NCBI RefSeq assembly: GCF_000523235.1
Contig: NZ_CP006850.1
Coordinates: forward strand, 7,006,001 to 7,070,000
Direction of reading: 5' to 3'
Length of the DNA: 64,000 nt
Source of the DNA: Nocardia nova SH22a
Lineage (GTDB): Bacteria > Actinomycetota > Actinomycetes > Mycobacteriales > Mycobacteriaceae
Made by a program: the position numbers and the translations under genes
Part shown: piece by piece, positions 39,559 to 48,017 of the stretch
How positions within the stretch are numbered: position 1 is the stretch's first letter
Layout of the letters: every line of letters begins with the position of its first letter
Notes under the pieces: generated by a model
Seen by the model: the letters and a program-made list of their open reading frames with translations, nothing else
Told to the model about the DNA's origin: nothing
The model's database searches: none

Positions 39559-39759
39559 GTCCATCCTCTCGAAAGGTGCCGGTCGGCGACATCGCCAGAG
39601 GCGACGCCACCGACCGACTTGCCAGCGCCCGGCTATGGTCCGGCGAATCGAAGCGAAAGATCGACGACCGCACCGAGCAGGGTTCTTCGCGGAATATACC
39701 CGTCATCGTGTGAGATGAACCATATTCCACAAGTTTGCTGGCTCAGACCCTTTCGAGCG

Positions 39760-41139
39760 TCAGGAGTTGGGACCGTATTCCTCGAGCATCTCGGTGACCA
39801 GTGCGGCGATCGGCGATCGTTCGCTGCGGGTCAGCGTGACGTGCGCGAAAAGCGGATGACCCTTGAGCTTTTCGATCACCGCGGCCACCCCGTCGTGCCG
39901 CCCGACCCGCAGGTTGTCGCGCTGGGCGACATCGTGGGTCAGCACCACCCGGGAACCGCTGCCCAACCGGCTCAGCACCGTGAGCAGGACGTTGCGCTCC
40001 AGCGACTGCGCCTCGTCCACGATCACGAACGAATCGTGCAGCGACCGGCCGCGAATGTGGGTGAGCGGCAACACCTCCAGCATGCCGCGGGAGAGCACCT
40101 CCTCCATCACCTCGTGACTCGCCAGCCCGTCGAGAGTGTCGAAGACCGCCTGGGCCCACGGGCCCATCTTCTCGCTCTCGCTGCCCGGCAGATAGCCCAG
40201 CTCCTGACCGCCCACCGCGTACAGCGGCCGGAAGACCACGACCTTGCGCTGAGAACGGCGCTCCAGCACCGCTTCCAGGCCCGCGGTCAGCGCCAGCGCC
40301 GATTTACCGGTACCCGCCTTACCGCCCAGCGAGACGATGCCCACGCTCTCGTCCAGCAGCAGATCCAGCGCGATGCGCTGTTCGGCCGAACGTCCGTGCA
40401 GTCCGAACGCCTCCCGATCACCGCGCACCAGCTGCACCCGTTTGTCCGCGGTCACCCGGGCCAGCGCGCTGCCGTTCGTGCCGAGCAGCCGAATGCCGGT
40501 GTGACAGGGCAGATCCCGCGCCTCGTCCAGATCGACGATGGAATCGGCGTAGAGGCGATCCACCACATCGGCGGCGACCTCCAGTTCCGCCATTCCGGTC
40601 CAGCCGGAGATCACCACGTCCTGAGCGTGATACTCCTCGGCGGGCAGGCCCACCGCGCCCGCCTTGACCCGCAGCGGAATGTCCTTGGACACCAACACCA
40701 CTCGCTGTCCCTCCGCGGCCAGATTCAGCGCGCAGGCGAGGATGCGAGAGTCGTTGGTATCGGTACGGAAGCCGACCGGCAGCACGTTCGGGTCGGTGTG
40801 ATTCAACTCCACCTGCAGCGTGCCGCCGTCGGTGCCGATCGGAACCTGCTGATCCAGACGTCCGTGCCGCAGACGTAGATCGTCGAGGTTGCGCAGCGCT
40901 TCGCGGGCGAACCAGCCGAGTTCGTGATGATGCCGTTTGGCCTCCAATTCGCTGATCACGACCAGCGGTAACACCACGTGGTGCTCACCGAAACGCGTCA
41001 TGGCCCAGGGATCGGACAACAACACGGAGGTATCGATCACGAAGGATTTGCGGGGCGAGGTGCCGGCTCCCTTTCCGGAGCCTCCGCTCTGTTCGGAGCG
41101 GGTATTCGAGGGAGCGATGACGGAGCGTGCATCAGTCAC
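39760..41139 (-). CDS. phoH: PhoH2-type PIN-PhoH ATPase/RNase
   Basis: A 459-residue PhoH2 protein combining an N-terminal PIN ribonuclease domain ([15 protein letters not shown] near residue 32, [12 protein letters not shown]) with a C-terminal PhoH ATPase/helicase domain (Walker [14 protein letters not shown], Walker [23 protein letters not shown]). Such proteins unwind and cleave RNA and, in mycobacteria, are expressed with a small upstream antitoxin-like PhoAT. GTG 41139 has AAGGAG six bases upstream. I see no clear phoAT frame in the 300-base upstream region. Confidence 0.94.
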   Translation of the reverse strand: MTDARSVIAPSNTRSEQSGGSGKGAGTSPRKSFVIDTSVLLSDPWAMTRFGEHHVVLPLVVISELEAKRHHHELGWFAREALRNLDDLRLRHGRLDQQVPIGTDGGTLQVELNHTDPNVLPVGFRTDTNDSRILACALNLAAEGQRVVLVSKDIPLRVKAGAVGLPAEEYHAQDVVISGWTGMAELEVAADVVDRLYADSIVDLDEARDLPCHTGIRLLGTNGSALARVTADKRVQLVRGDREAFGLHGRSAEQRIALDLLLDESVGIVSLGGKAGTGKSALALTAGLEAVLERRSQRKVVVFRPLYAVGGQELGYLPGSESEKMGPWAQAVFDTLDGLASHEVMEEVLSRGMLEVLPLTHIRGRSLHDSFVIVDEAQSLERNVLLTVLSRLGSGSRVVLTHDVAQRDNLRVGRHDGVAAVIEKLKGHPLFAHVTLTRSERSPIAALVTEMLEEYGPNS

Positions 41140-41440
41140 GGTGGGCTCCTTTGTTGTCCGTGCCATACCCGCACGGACGTTCTCGCTGGGCCGGTCCGCC
41201 CTGGGGTCAAACGACCCGAGGGCCGGGTACCGGCCCCCTCGTACTGAGTCTCTCAGTCACGATCAGAACCTCCCGGACGAGTCACAACGACGCGGCTCGC
41301 ACTTCGACGGTACTGCGATTTCACGATTCCGGCTCCCGAGATGACAGGCGTGTCGATGAATATGTCGTGAACGCCCACCATTAGCTATCGGTCAGCTACA
41401 TGGTTGCCCACGAGCCGGTTCCGGCGGCTAGAGTCGGTTC
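41140..41440. other. Divergent spacer between phoH and 90-aa gene
   Basis: About 300 bases with no supported gene. Near its right end TAGAGT lies six bases before ATG 41441, preceded at 19 bases by TTGCCC, a possible leaderless promoter for the 90-residue gene. A GAGGGCCGGGTACCGGCCCCCTC-type imperfect palindrome lies near 41218-41240 upstream of phoH. Confidence 0.4.
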
Positions 41441-41713
41441 ATGAGCGATCCCGCGGAACTGGACAAGCTGTCGTCGAAGGAACTCCACGACCGAGCCGTC
41501 AAACACGCCGTGCGCCACGGCGATGTGAAGTTCCTGTGGCGCCTGCTGGAGCAGATCCCCGCGGCCGCGGCGGCCACCGGTGACATCGGGGAGAGCGAGG
41601 CCGACATCAAGTACGTGCTGCCCATGCTCGACGACTACGTCCACGCGGGTGAGGGCAAGATCGCGGAGGTCCTGCGGCCGCTCTACATCGAATACCTCAG
41701 CGACCACGACTGA
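41441..41713 (+). CDS. Conserved hypothetical protein, 90 aa
   Basis: A 90-residue acidic helical protein (LSSKELHDRAVKHAVRHGDV, KFLWRLLEQIPAAAAATG, DIKYVLPMLDDYVHAGEGKI). It has no signal peptide, no cysteines and no motif I recognise. Its composition, length and position beside glyA suggest a genuine conserved actinobacterial gene. Probably leaderless (TAGAGT six bases before the ATG). A strong two-way hairpin separates it from convergent glyA. Confidence 0.75.
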   Translation: MSDPAELDKLSSKELHDRAVKHAVRHGDVKFLWRLLEQIPAAAAATGDIGESEADIKYVLPMLDDYVHAGEGKIAEVLRPLYIEYLSDHD

Positions 41714-41775
41714 TCACCGTCGAATTCGCCAGGGCGGCAACACTGTTCGAGCCCGAGCCGATCGACCGTGAAACG

Positions 41776-41818
41776 ACACAGGCCGACCGGCGTCGCGATG
41801 ACACCGATCGGCCTGTGT
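41776..41818. terminator. Bidirectional hairpin between 90-aa gene and glyA
   Basis: An 11-pair stem ACACAGGCCGA/TCGGCCTGTGT encloses a further CGG-GTC/GAC-CCG helix. It sits between the convergent stops at 41713 and 41834 and should terminate transcription from both sides. Confidence 0.75.
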
Positions 41819-41833
41819 GCAGGCGGTGACTAC

Positions 41834-43132
41834 TCAGCCGAGCAGTTTCCAGTCCTCGAGGCCCTCGTAGAGCGGGAAGTCCTGAGCCAGCTTGGACACC
41901 CGGGCGCGCAGCGAGTCCAGGTCGGCGTTGCCTGCCAGCGCGGTGGCGATGATGTCGGCGACCTCGGTGAACTCGACGTCACCGAACCCGCGAGTGGCCA
42001 GCGCGGCGGTGCCGATCCGCAGACCCGAGGTGACCATCGGCGGGCGCGGGTCGAACGGAACAGCGTTGCGGTTCACCGTGATTCCGACCTCGTGCAACAG
42101 ATCCTCACCCTGCTGACCATCCATCTGCGAGTTACGCAGATCCACCAGCACCAGATGCACATCCGTGCCGCCGGTGAGCACCGTGACACCGTTACCGGCC
42201 ACATCGGCGCCGGTCAGCCGCTCGGCCAGGATCTTCGCCCCCGACAGGGTGCGCTCCTGACGCTGCTTGAACTCCTCGGTCCCCGCGATCTTGAACGCGG
42301 CGGCCTTGGCCGCGATCACATGCATCAGCGGACCACCCTGCTGGCCCGGGAACACCGAGCTGTTCAGCTTCTTCGCGAACTCCTGCTTGGCCAGGATCAC
42401 ACCCGAACGCGGACCACCCAGGGTCTTGTGCACGGTCGAGGACACCACATCCGCATGCGGCACCGGCGAGGGATGCAGACCCGCGGCGACCAGACCGGCG
42501 AAGTGCGCCATATCCACCCACAGGTACGCGCCCACCTCGTCGGCGATCTCACGGAACGCCGCGAAATCCAGATGCCGCGGATACGCCGACCACCCCGCCA
42601 CGATCACCTTCGGCCGCACCTCGAGCGCCTGCTTGCGCAGCGCCTCCATATCGACGCGGTGGTCCTCCTTGCTCACCCCGTACGCGTGGACCTCGTAGAG
42701 CTTGCCGGAGAAGTTCAAACGCATGCCATGGGTGAGGTGACCACCGTGGGCCAGGTCCAGGCCCAGCAGTTTCTCGCCCGGGTTCATCAACGACATCAGC
42801 ACCGCGGCATTGGCCTGGGCGCCCGAATGTGGTTGCACGTTGGCGAATTCGGCGCCGAAGAGTTCCTTGACCCGGTTGCGTGCCAGGTCCTCGACCACGT
42901 CCACGTGCTCGCACCCACCGTAGTAGCGGCGACCCGGGTAGCCCTCGGCGTACTTGTTGGTCAGCACACTGCCCTGGGCCTGCAGCACCGCGCGCGGCAC
43001 GAAATTCTCCGACGCGATCATCTCGAGGGTGTCGCGCTCACGGGCGAGCTCGCCCGCCATCGCGGCAGCCAACTCCGGATCGAGCTCGGCAAGCGACTGG
43101 GTATTGACAGATGCGGCGGTCGTCTGGGTCAC
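41834..43132 (-). CDS. glyA: Serine hydroxymethyltransferase
   Basis: A 432-residue PLP enzyme that converts serine and tetrahydrofolate to glycine and 5,10-methylene-[37 protein letters not shown] and the PLP-lysine motif [16 protein letters not shown] are intact. GTG 43132 fits the family start (MTQTTAAS...). TAGACT seven bases before it (43140-43145 on this strand) is a likely -10 of a leaderless transcript. Two long direct repeats lie further upstream, shared with the peptide gene promoter region. Confidence 0.97.
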   Translation of the reverse strand: MTQTTAASVNTQSLAELDPELAAAMAGELARERDTLEMIASENFVPRAVLQAQGSVLTNKYAEGYPGRRYYGGCEHVDVVEDLARNRVKELFGAEFANVQPHSGAQANAAVLMSLMNPGEKLLGLDLAHGGHLTHGMRLNFSGKLYEVHAYGVSKEDHRVDMEALRKQALEVRPKVIVAGWSAYPRHLDFAAFREIADEVGAYLWVDMAHFAGLVAAGLHPSPVPHADVVSSTVHKTLGGPRSGVILAKQEFAKKLNSSVFPGQQGGPLMHVIAAKAAAFKIAGTEEFKQRQERTLSGAKILAERLTGADVAGNGVTVLTGGTDVHLVLVDLRNSQMDGQQGEDLLHEVGITVNRNAVPFDPRPPMVTSGLRIGTAALATRGFGDVEFTEVADIIATALAGNADLDSLRARVSKLAQDFPLYEGLEDWKLLG

Positions 43133-43139
43133 GCGGAAC

Positions 43140-43145
43140 AGTCTA
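43140..43145 (-). promoter_or_regulatory. -10 box of glyA
   Basis: On the minus strand TAGACT is followed by seven bases and the GTG start codon; no ribosome binding site is present, so transcription probably starts at the codon. Confidence 0.45.
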
Positions 43146-43154
43146 TGCGGTGAG

Positions 43155-43257
43155 TGCGACGGGCCTGGAGGAGGCAGCCTGCGTAACCCCGCAAGGCCCC
43201 GCGGGCGCCGCCATCGGGCACAGCGGCGGCTGCGACGGGCCTGAAGGAGGCAGCCTG
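43155..43257. repeat. 27-bp direct repeat pair upstream of glyA
   Basis: Copies at 43155-43181 and 43231-43257 begin TGCGACGGGCCTG and end GAGGCAGCCTG, differing at one base (G versus A at position 14) and offset by 76 bases. Each ends in an AGGC-A-GCCT palindrome. They lie between glyA and the first short peptide gene, near the -35 region of glyA. Confidence 0.8.
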
Positions 43258-43289
43258 TCATCCGAACGCATGACCCCACCCATGGGGGC

Positions 43290-43317
43290 TTGTCCGGTCG
43301 CAAGAATCCCGTAACAT
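43290..43317 (+). promoter_or_regulatory. Possible promoter of the peptide genes
   Basis: TTGTCC at 43290-43295 and TAACAT at 43312-43317 with 16 bases between resemble a sigma-70-type promoter pointing to the short ORF at 43382. The expected start near 43324 would leave a leader of about 60 bases. Confidence 0.35.
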
Positions 43318-43381
43318 TCGCCGGGCTGTCAACGACTATGACGGCGTTATCGAAATCATTCGAGCAAACTCAGGGGTTCAC

Positions 43382-43501
43382 ATGCTGTATTTCACCGCGG
43401 GTACCGGCAACTCGATTACCGATTTGCTTTTCGCCCTCCTGAAGTCTTCCTGCTCCATCTCCGCTGGTGGCGCGGCCGGCTGCTCCGGCTGGGGCGCATA
43501 G
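43382..43501 (+). CDS. Short hydrophobic Cys-pair peptide 1, 39 aa
   Basis: A 39-residue peptide of no family known to me. It starts MLYFTAGTGNSITDLLFALL, a hydrophobic/amphipathic helix, then KSSCSISAGGAAGC (Cys24 and Cys34, C-x9-C) and ends SGWGA. AGGGG lies five bases before ATG 43382. The Gly/Ser/Cys-rich second half resembles a ribosomally made modified-peptide core, but no modifying enzyme is encoded within the window. The general plan (helix, Cys, [IL][ST], Cys) matches peptides 2 and 3 further downstream, so the three probably belong together. An antisense frame covers it but is less convincing. Confidence 0.6.
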   Translation: MLYFTAGTGNSITDLLFALLKSSCSISAGGAAGCSGWGA

Positions 43502-43535
43502 TTCCGATTCCGCCTGGCGCGGAGGTGATCCGGAC

Positions 43536-43560
43536 GGGTTCGCGACTCGTGCGCGAACCC
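43536..43560 (+). terminator. Hairpin after peptide 1
   Basis: A perfect nine-pair stem GGGTTCGCG/CGCGAACCC with a seven-base loop begins 34 bases after the stop of peptide 1. There is no T-run. It could terminate or attenuate transcription before peptides 2 and 3. Confidence 0.5.
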
Positions 43561-43692
43561 GGGTCGGCTCCCCCGGTGAAATACTCCCGAACAGATCGAT
43601 AGCCGCGAACCGGTCATTGCGATTCGCGCCACTTCGGTAATCCCGCTCTCCCGATTCCCGTATCCCGCGTTGCTAACCGATGCGCCGCTCGT

Positions 43693-43737
43693 ACCGATAT
43701 TCCCGATATCGGTCCACAAGTCCACCGGTACCGATAT
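43693..43737. promoter_or_regulatory. Palindrome and repeated half-site before peptide 2
   Basis: ACCGATAT-tcccg-ATATCGGT (43693-43713) is a perfect 8+8 inverted repeat. Its left arm with flanking bases, GTACCGATAT, recurs at 43728-43737, 20 bases before ATG 43757. Three copies of one half-site just upstream of a gene suggest a regulator-binding region; an RNA hairpin is also possible. Confidence 0.5.
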
Positions 43738-43756
43738 GTGATACGAGGAGAAGCGC

Positions 43757-43864
43757 ATGACACCGACCTTCGCACCCCCCAGCTCTCCGCTCGAGGCGCT
43801 GATGATGTGGCTGCGCAACAGCCTCTGCACGATTTCGGCCGACGTCCCCTGCATCTACACCTGA
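43757..43864 (+). CDS. Short Cys-pair peptide 2 (LMMW family), 35 aa
   Basis: A 35-residue peptide starting MTPTFAPPSSPLEALMMWLR, followed by NSLCTISADVPC (Cys24, Cys32; C-x7-C) and IYT. A proline-rich lead precedes an amphipathic helix centred on LMMW. GAGGAG lies exactly six bases before ATG 43757, as in peptide 3, so translation is well supported. It is a clear paralogue of peptide 3: PT[FY], PL[EQ]ALMMW and the Cys spacing are shared. There is no signal peptide in the usual sense. Possible roles include a secreted disulfide or modified peptide, a pheromone or a membrane-active peptide; none is shown. Confidence 0.75.
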   Translation: MTPTFAPPSSPLEALMMWLRNSLCTISADVPCIYT

Positions 43865-43894
43865 TCCGGGACATCCACTCGCGAGGAGTACACC

Positions 43895-44002
43895 GTGCAT
43901 CCCACCTATGTACCTGCCAACCCGCTGCAAGCACTGATGATGTGGTGGAGCCACGTCATGTGCGAATTGACCTCCGGCGGTCAGTGCATGATGCCGATGT
44001 GA
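43895..44002 (+). CDS. Short Cys-pair peptide 3 (LMMW family), 35 aa
   Basis: A 35-residue paralogue of peptide 2, thirty bases downstream of it. It starts MHPTYVPANPLQALMMWWSH, then VMCELTSGGQC (Cys23, Cys31; C-x7-C) and ends MMPM. GTG 43895 has GAGGAG six bases upstream, the same arrangement as peptide 2, although the start codon differs. The methionine content (seven including the start) is striking. The gene stops four bases before the stop of the convergent DUF885 gene, leaving no room for a terminator between them. Confidence 0.75.
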   Translation: MHPTYVPANPLQALMMWWSHVMCELTSGGQCMMPM

Positions 44003-44006
44003 CCGC

Positions 44007-45203
44007 TCACATTCGCCGGACGGCGGCCGGAGTGAGTGGTTCGTCGAGCAGTCTGCCGAACCGCGCCACCCGGTCGCCGGTATCGGCGGCGCGGTCCAGC
44101 CAGCCGCCCAGCAGCCGATATCCCTCGACGTAGGTGCTGATATACGCCCGCCACAGCGGTGAGGACAGGAATCGCAGCGACTGCCGCGCGCGTTCGGGGG
44201 TGCTCAGACTCCAGCGCTGCAGAAATCCCGCCACCTCGTCGGCATCGCGGCCGCGGTCGTGCAGGAGCAGCGCCGCATCCTGGCGCACCCCGAGCAGTTT
44301 CGCCGAGGCGATCGAAAGCCGTTGTGCGCGTTCGCCGTCGAAGCGCAGGCCGAGATCGGCGTAGATCTCCTGCGCCCAGATCCCCCAGTCCGGCCCGATG
44401 ATCGACTTCAGGGCCAGATCGGCCAGGCCCTCCGCCATCAGGCACTGCGGCGTGTTGACCACGAACAGCGTCTGCTCGTCCTGTCCGGCGGCGACCAGTC
44501 CGGCCTCCTTGCGGCAGTGCTCGGTGTGATGACCCGGATATGCCTCGTGCGCGATCAGTGCGGGCAGGTTCGCCATATGTTGTTTGAGGTCGGAATTGAT
44601 CGCCACCCGCGACCGGTAGTTGCCGAGGTAGTAATTGAATCCCGACCACGGCTTGTCGCCGACGATCTCGTATTCCACCTGCTCGTGATCCGGCAGCGGA
44701 TAGCGTTCGCGCACCCGTTCGCGCAGTGCGCCGGAGAATGCCCGCACGCATTCGGTGAGACGTTCGGGGGGAATCTCGTCGGCCTTGCGATGGGCGGTCA
44801 TGCGGTCGAGCAGTGGGCCGTCACCGGCCAGGACCTCGTCCAGTTGACGGTGTGCGTCCTGGTAGTCGTCGATATCGCCGAGTTCGATATCGACATCGAA
44901 GTAGGCCCGCACCTCTTCCACGAAGGAGATGTCGTCACCGGCGAACTTGCGGCCCGAGCATTCCAGCGCCAGCAGATGCGCGGCCAGGAATTCGGTCCGC
45001 TGCTCGTCCAGGCCCGCCTCCGGCAGTTCCTTGTGCAATGCCGCCGCCCGGTCGGCGAGTTCGCGCGGCTGTGGCGCGGGCGCCGATTCCACCGCCCGGC
45101 GCAGTGCCGGATCTCCGGTGTAGGCGTCGACGAATCCGGGTTCCAAACGGTCGAATGCCAGTCCCAGACGCAGATATTCGGTGACGAACGGGTGCGCGTG
45201 CAT
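44007..45203 (-). CDS. DUF885-family putative metallopeptidase
   Basis: A 398-residue protein of the DUF885 family, thought to be zinc-dependent peptidases related to the carboxypeptidase Taq/M32 group. The hallmark is LIAHEAYPGHHTEHCRKEAG, a HExxxxxH-type zinc motif, with a further Glu in CLMAEGLADLAL as a probable third ligand. It is cytosolic (no signal). ATG 45203 (MHAHPFVTEYLR) is preferred; ATG 45281 would add 26 residues of low likeness. It is convergent with the peptide genes, four bases away, and divergent from coaA. Confidence 0.85.
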   Translation of the reverse strand: MHAHPFVTEYLRLGLAFDRLEPGFVDAYTGDPALRRAVESAPAPQPRELADRAAALHKELPEAGLDEQRTEFLAAHLLALECSGRKFAGDDISFVEEVRAYFDVDIELGDIDDYQDAHRQLDEVLAGDGPLLDRMTAHRKADEIPPERLTECVRAFSGALRERVRERYPLPDHEQVEYEIVGDKPWSGFNYYLGNYRSRVAINSDLKQHMANLPALIAHEAYPGHHTEHCRKEAGLVAAGQDEQTLFVVNTPQCLMAEGLADLALKSIIGPDWGIWAQEIYADLGLRFDGERAQRLSIASAKLLGVRQDAALLLHDRGRDADEVAGFLQRWSLSTPERARQSLRFLSSPLWRAYISTYVEGYRLLGGWLDRAADTGDRVARFGRLLDEPLTPAAVRRM

Positions 45204-45428
45204 GACATCCGACGATAGTCGCTTCCCGTTCGCGGCCTCCGGCGCCGGACGAAACCTCCGCGACGGCGAGAGAAATGTCACCGAGGTTACTGGCCGGTAA
45301 TATCACCCCGTGTTCGACGGGTCGTTGACCACGAGGACAATTCGGCTATGCGAGGACTGTCCAGCAGAGTTCACCGCGCCGGGCACGGCGCCGCCTCGAC
45401 GGCGACACCGGATCAGGAGTGTGAGTAG

Positions 45429-46361
45429 GTGGCCCGGATGAGTGAGCCGAGTCCGTACGTCGAATTCGATCGCAAACAATGGCGCACTCTGCGCAAGTCG
45501 ACACCGCTGATTCTCACCGAGGAAGAACTGACCGGCCTGCGCGGTCTCGGTGAGCAGATCGATCTCGAGGAAGTCGCCGAGGTCTATCTGCCCTTGGCTC
45601 GATTGATTCATCTGCAGGTCGCCGCGCGCCAGCGCCTGTTCGCCGCGACCGCGACCTTTCTCGGCGAGACCCATCCCGATCAGCAGGTGCCGTTCGTGAT
45701 CGGTATCGCGGGCAGTGTGGCGGTCGGCAAATCGACCACCGCGCGTGTGCTGCAGGCGCTGCTGGCGCGGTGGGATCACCATCCGCGCGTGGATCTGGTG
45801 ACCACCGACGGATTCCTCTATCCCACAGCGGAGCTCACCCGGCGCGGCATCATGCACCGCAAGGGCTTCCCGGAGAGTTACAACCGCCGCAAACTGCTGC
45901 GCTTCGTCACCGAGGTCAAATCCGGTGCGGCCGAGGTCTGCGCGCCGATGTACTCACATATCGTCTACGACATCCTGCCCGACCAGTACCACTGTGTGCG
46001 CCAGCCCGACATCCTCATCGTGGAGGGGCTCAATGTGCTGCAGACCGGGCCGCGGCTGATGGTGTCGGATCTGTTCGATTTCTCGATCTACGTCGACGCG
46101 CGGATCGAGGATATCGAGCGCTGGTACGTCAATCGTTTTCTCTCGCTTCGTAAGACGGCGTTCGCGGATCCGCAGTCGCATTTCCACCATTACGCCAAAT
46201 TCACCGACTCCGAGGCGACCGTCGCGGCCCAGGAGATCTGGAACGCCACCAATCGTCCGAATCTGGTGGAGAACATCCTGCCGACCCGTCCGCGCGCAAC
46301 GCTGGTGCTGCGCAAGGACTCCGACCACAGCATCAACCGGATCCGGTTGCGCAAACTGTAG
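45429..46361 (+). CDS. coaA: Type I pantothenate kinase
   Basis: A 310-residue kinase catalysing the first and controlling step of coenzyme A synthesis. The P-loop [16 protein letters not shown] (about residues 92-107), [30 protein letters not shown] and [12 protein letters not shown] are all present, and the chain ends INRIRLRKL as in M. tuberculosis CoaA. GTG 45429 gives the [13 protein letters not shown] start matching that protein ([13 protein letters not shown]). It stops three bases before the stop of the convergent hypothetical gene. Confidence 0.97.
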   Translation: MARMSEPSPYVEFDRKQWRTLRKSTPLILTEEELTGLRGLGEQIDLEEVAEVYLPLARLIHLQVAARQRLFAATATFLGETHPDQQVPFVIGIAGSVAVGKSTTARVLQALLARWDHHPRVDLVTTDGFLYPTAELTRRGIMHRKGFPESYNRRKLLRFVTEVKSGAAEVCAPMYSHIVYDILPDQYHCVRQPDILIVEGLNVLQTGPRLMVSDLFDFSIYVDARIEDIERWYVNRFLSLRKTAFADPQSHFHHYAKFTDSEATVAAQEIWNATNRPNLVENILPTRPRATLVLRKDSDHSINRIRLRKL

Positions 46362-46364
46362 AAC

Positions 46365-46961
46365 TCAGGCGGGCCAGGCCGCGTCCAGGCGGGCGGCGAC
46401 ATCGATATCGCGCACGGCCGCGATATGCGGTTTGCGGATCTCGCCGGAGACATAGCGCGCCACGAATCGTCGGATCTCGTGATCGACGCTGGCCAGCAGT
46501 CGCAAGAGCTGACCGCGCCGGGTCCCGGTGGTCACATCGATCCGCACGTCGGCCGGACGCGGTTCGGCGATGTCGATGATGATCCGCAGCGGGGCCGCGG
46601 TCCGCACGGTCAGGTGGACGTCGACGAAGCCCGTGATCGCGAACCGGTGCCGGTCGACGGCCAGATCGAGCAGTAGGTCGATATCCAGCGGGATGGCCAG
46701 GTCGAAGCCGACGACCTCACCCGCCGAACGCTCCAGCTCCGGCTGACCGAGCAGCACCTTGGCCGACGCCCTCGCCAGATGGGCCGGGCCCACCCCGATC
46801 GGGCCGAAATCGAATGCGCTGCCCGCCAATTCGGCGAAGACCCGGGCGATGCGCTGTTCGGAGGCGGCGTAGGCCACGAACCTCCGGCCGAATTCGCCGT
46901 AGCCGACATAGGGCACCAGCGTGCCGGACGCCGGTGCCGGACCGGCCCGCATCTCACTCAT
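46365..46961 (-). CDS. Conserved hypothetical protein, 198 aa
   Basis: A 198-residue soluble protein without recognised catalytic motif. VGYGEFGRRFVAYAASEQRI near the N-terminus and VVGFDLAIPLDIDLLLDLAV followed by repeated beta-strand-like segments (FAITGFVDVHLTVRT, LRIIIDIAEPRPADVRIDV) suggest a beta-rich fold with a short C-terminal helical part (HEIRRFVARYVSGEI). Similar proteins occur near coaA in mycolata. ATG 46961 is used; an upstream in-frame ATG at 47012 would add 17 residues. Its role is unknown. Confidence 0.75.
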   Translation of the reverse strand: MSEMRAGPAPASGTLVPYVGYGEFGRRFVAYAASEQRIARVFAELAGSAFDFGPIGVGPAHLARASAKVLLGQPELERSAGEVVGFDLAIPLDIDLLLDLAVDRHRFAITGFVDVHLTVRTAAPLRIIIDIAEPRPADVRIDVTTGTRRGQLLRLLASVDHEIRRFVARYVSGEIRKPHIAAVRDIDVAARLDAAWPA

Positions 46962-47052
46962 GTTCGCGACGGTACGCGAAAGGCCACCGCGCACCGGGCG
47001 ATGATCATGCAATGCAACAGATCCTGAGCCGGGCCGTTATCCGGCAGACGAC

Positions 47053-47847
47053 TCAGATTCCGTACCGGCGATGCCGGGCGGCGTAGTCGCGCAGGGCGCG
47101 CAGGAAGTCCACCCGCCGGAATTCGGGCCAGTAGGCCTCGGTGAACCAGATCTCGGAGTACGCGCTCTGCCACAACAGGAACCCCGACAGCCGCTGTTCC
47201 CCGGAGGTGCGGATGACCAGGTCGGGATCGGGCTGGCCGGAGGTGTAGAGGTGCTGGCCGATGGCGTTGACGGTGATCGACTGAACCAGATCCTCGCCGG
47301 TCTCCCCCGCCGCGATCTCCTGGCGCACCAGCGACTGCACGGCGTCGGCGATCTCCTGCCGCCCGCCGTAACCGATCGCAACGTTCACGTGCACACCGCC
47401 GCGGCCGTGGGTCTCGTCGGCCGCCTTCTGCATCCGGCGGGCCACATCCTCGGGCAGTCCGGCGAGGGTTCCGACGATGCGCACGCCCCAGTTGTTCTCG
47501 GGCGCGGACAACTCCTCGACCACGTCGGTGATCACCTCGAACAGGGTTTCCAGCTCGTCGGCGCCGCGGTTGAGATTCTCGGTGGACAGCAGATACACCG
47601 TCACCATCTCGATGCCCTCGGCCTGACACCAGCCGACCAGTTCGGCGATCTTGAGTGCGCCCACCCGGTGCCCGTGGGTGACGTCGGTGAAACCGTTCTC
47701 CCGCGCCCACCGGCGATTTCCGTCGCAGACCACGGCGACGTGACGTGGATGTTGTTTGCCGGCGAGCTGTTTCGACAGCTGCGTCTCGTAGATGCGATAC
47801 GGCAGGTTGCGCACCTTACCGCCGAGCACCCGACTAGCAAGCTTCAC
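47053..47847 (-). CDS. uppS: Short-chain Z-isoprenyl diphosphate synthase (Z-FPP synthase type)
   Basis: A 264-residue cis-prenyltransferase. AVVCDGNRRWARENG holds the catalytic Asp and the DGNRRWA signature; VYLLSTENLNR and DLVIRTSGEQRLSGFLLWQ are family motifs. Its close likeness to M. tuberculosis Rv1086 (short-chain (2Z,6E)-farnesyl diphosphate synthase) and its position suggest it makes Z-FPP as precursor for decaprenyl phosphate, the carrier for wall arabinan and peptidoglycan. GTG 47847 has AAGG nine bases upstream; a TTG three codons earlier is possible. It is divergent from the hemolysin III gene. Confidence 0.94.
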   Translation of the reverse strand: MKLASRVLGGKVRNLPYRIYETQLSKQLAGKQHPRHVAVVCDGNRRWARENGFTDVTHGHRVGALKIAELVGWCQAEGIEMVTVYLLSTENLNRGADELETLFEVITDVVEELSAPENNWGVRIVGTLAGLPEDVARRMQKAADETHGRGGVHVNVAIGYGGRQEIADAVQSLVRQEIAAGETGEDLVQSITVNAIGQHLYTSGQPDPDLVIRTSGEQRLSGFLLWQSAYSEIWFTEAYWPEFRRVDFLRALRDYAARHRRYGI

Positions 47848-48017
47848 GGCTGCCAACCTTATCCACTACCTCTCGCGTGGCGCCCGAACTCTCCGCCGAC
47901 CTCTGCCGCGCAGAGATGGCAGCGGACACCACGAATCAGCTCCCTGGTTTTCAATCGACCATATATCGGCGGCCGAGGGCACGCGGAGCCAACTGCCGGT
48001 ACAGTGGCCGAAGACCT

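Noticed and set aside
43133..43381. A glycine or THF riboswitch upstream of glyA
   Set aside because: The likely transcript is leaderless, and I see no conserved riboswitch core; only direct repeats are present.
43378..43854. A 158-codon minus-strand frame covering peptide 1 and part of peptide 2
   Set aside because: It has no ribosome binding site or recognisable fold, and its codons are explained as antisense to peptides that have good ribosome binding sites.
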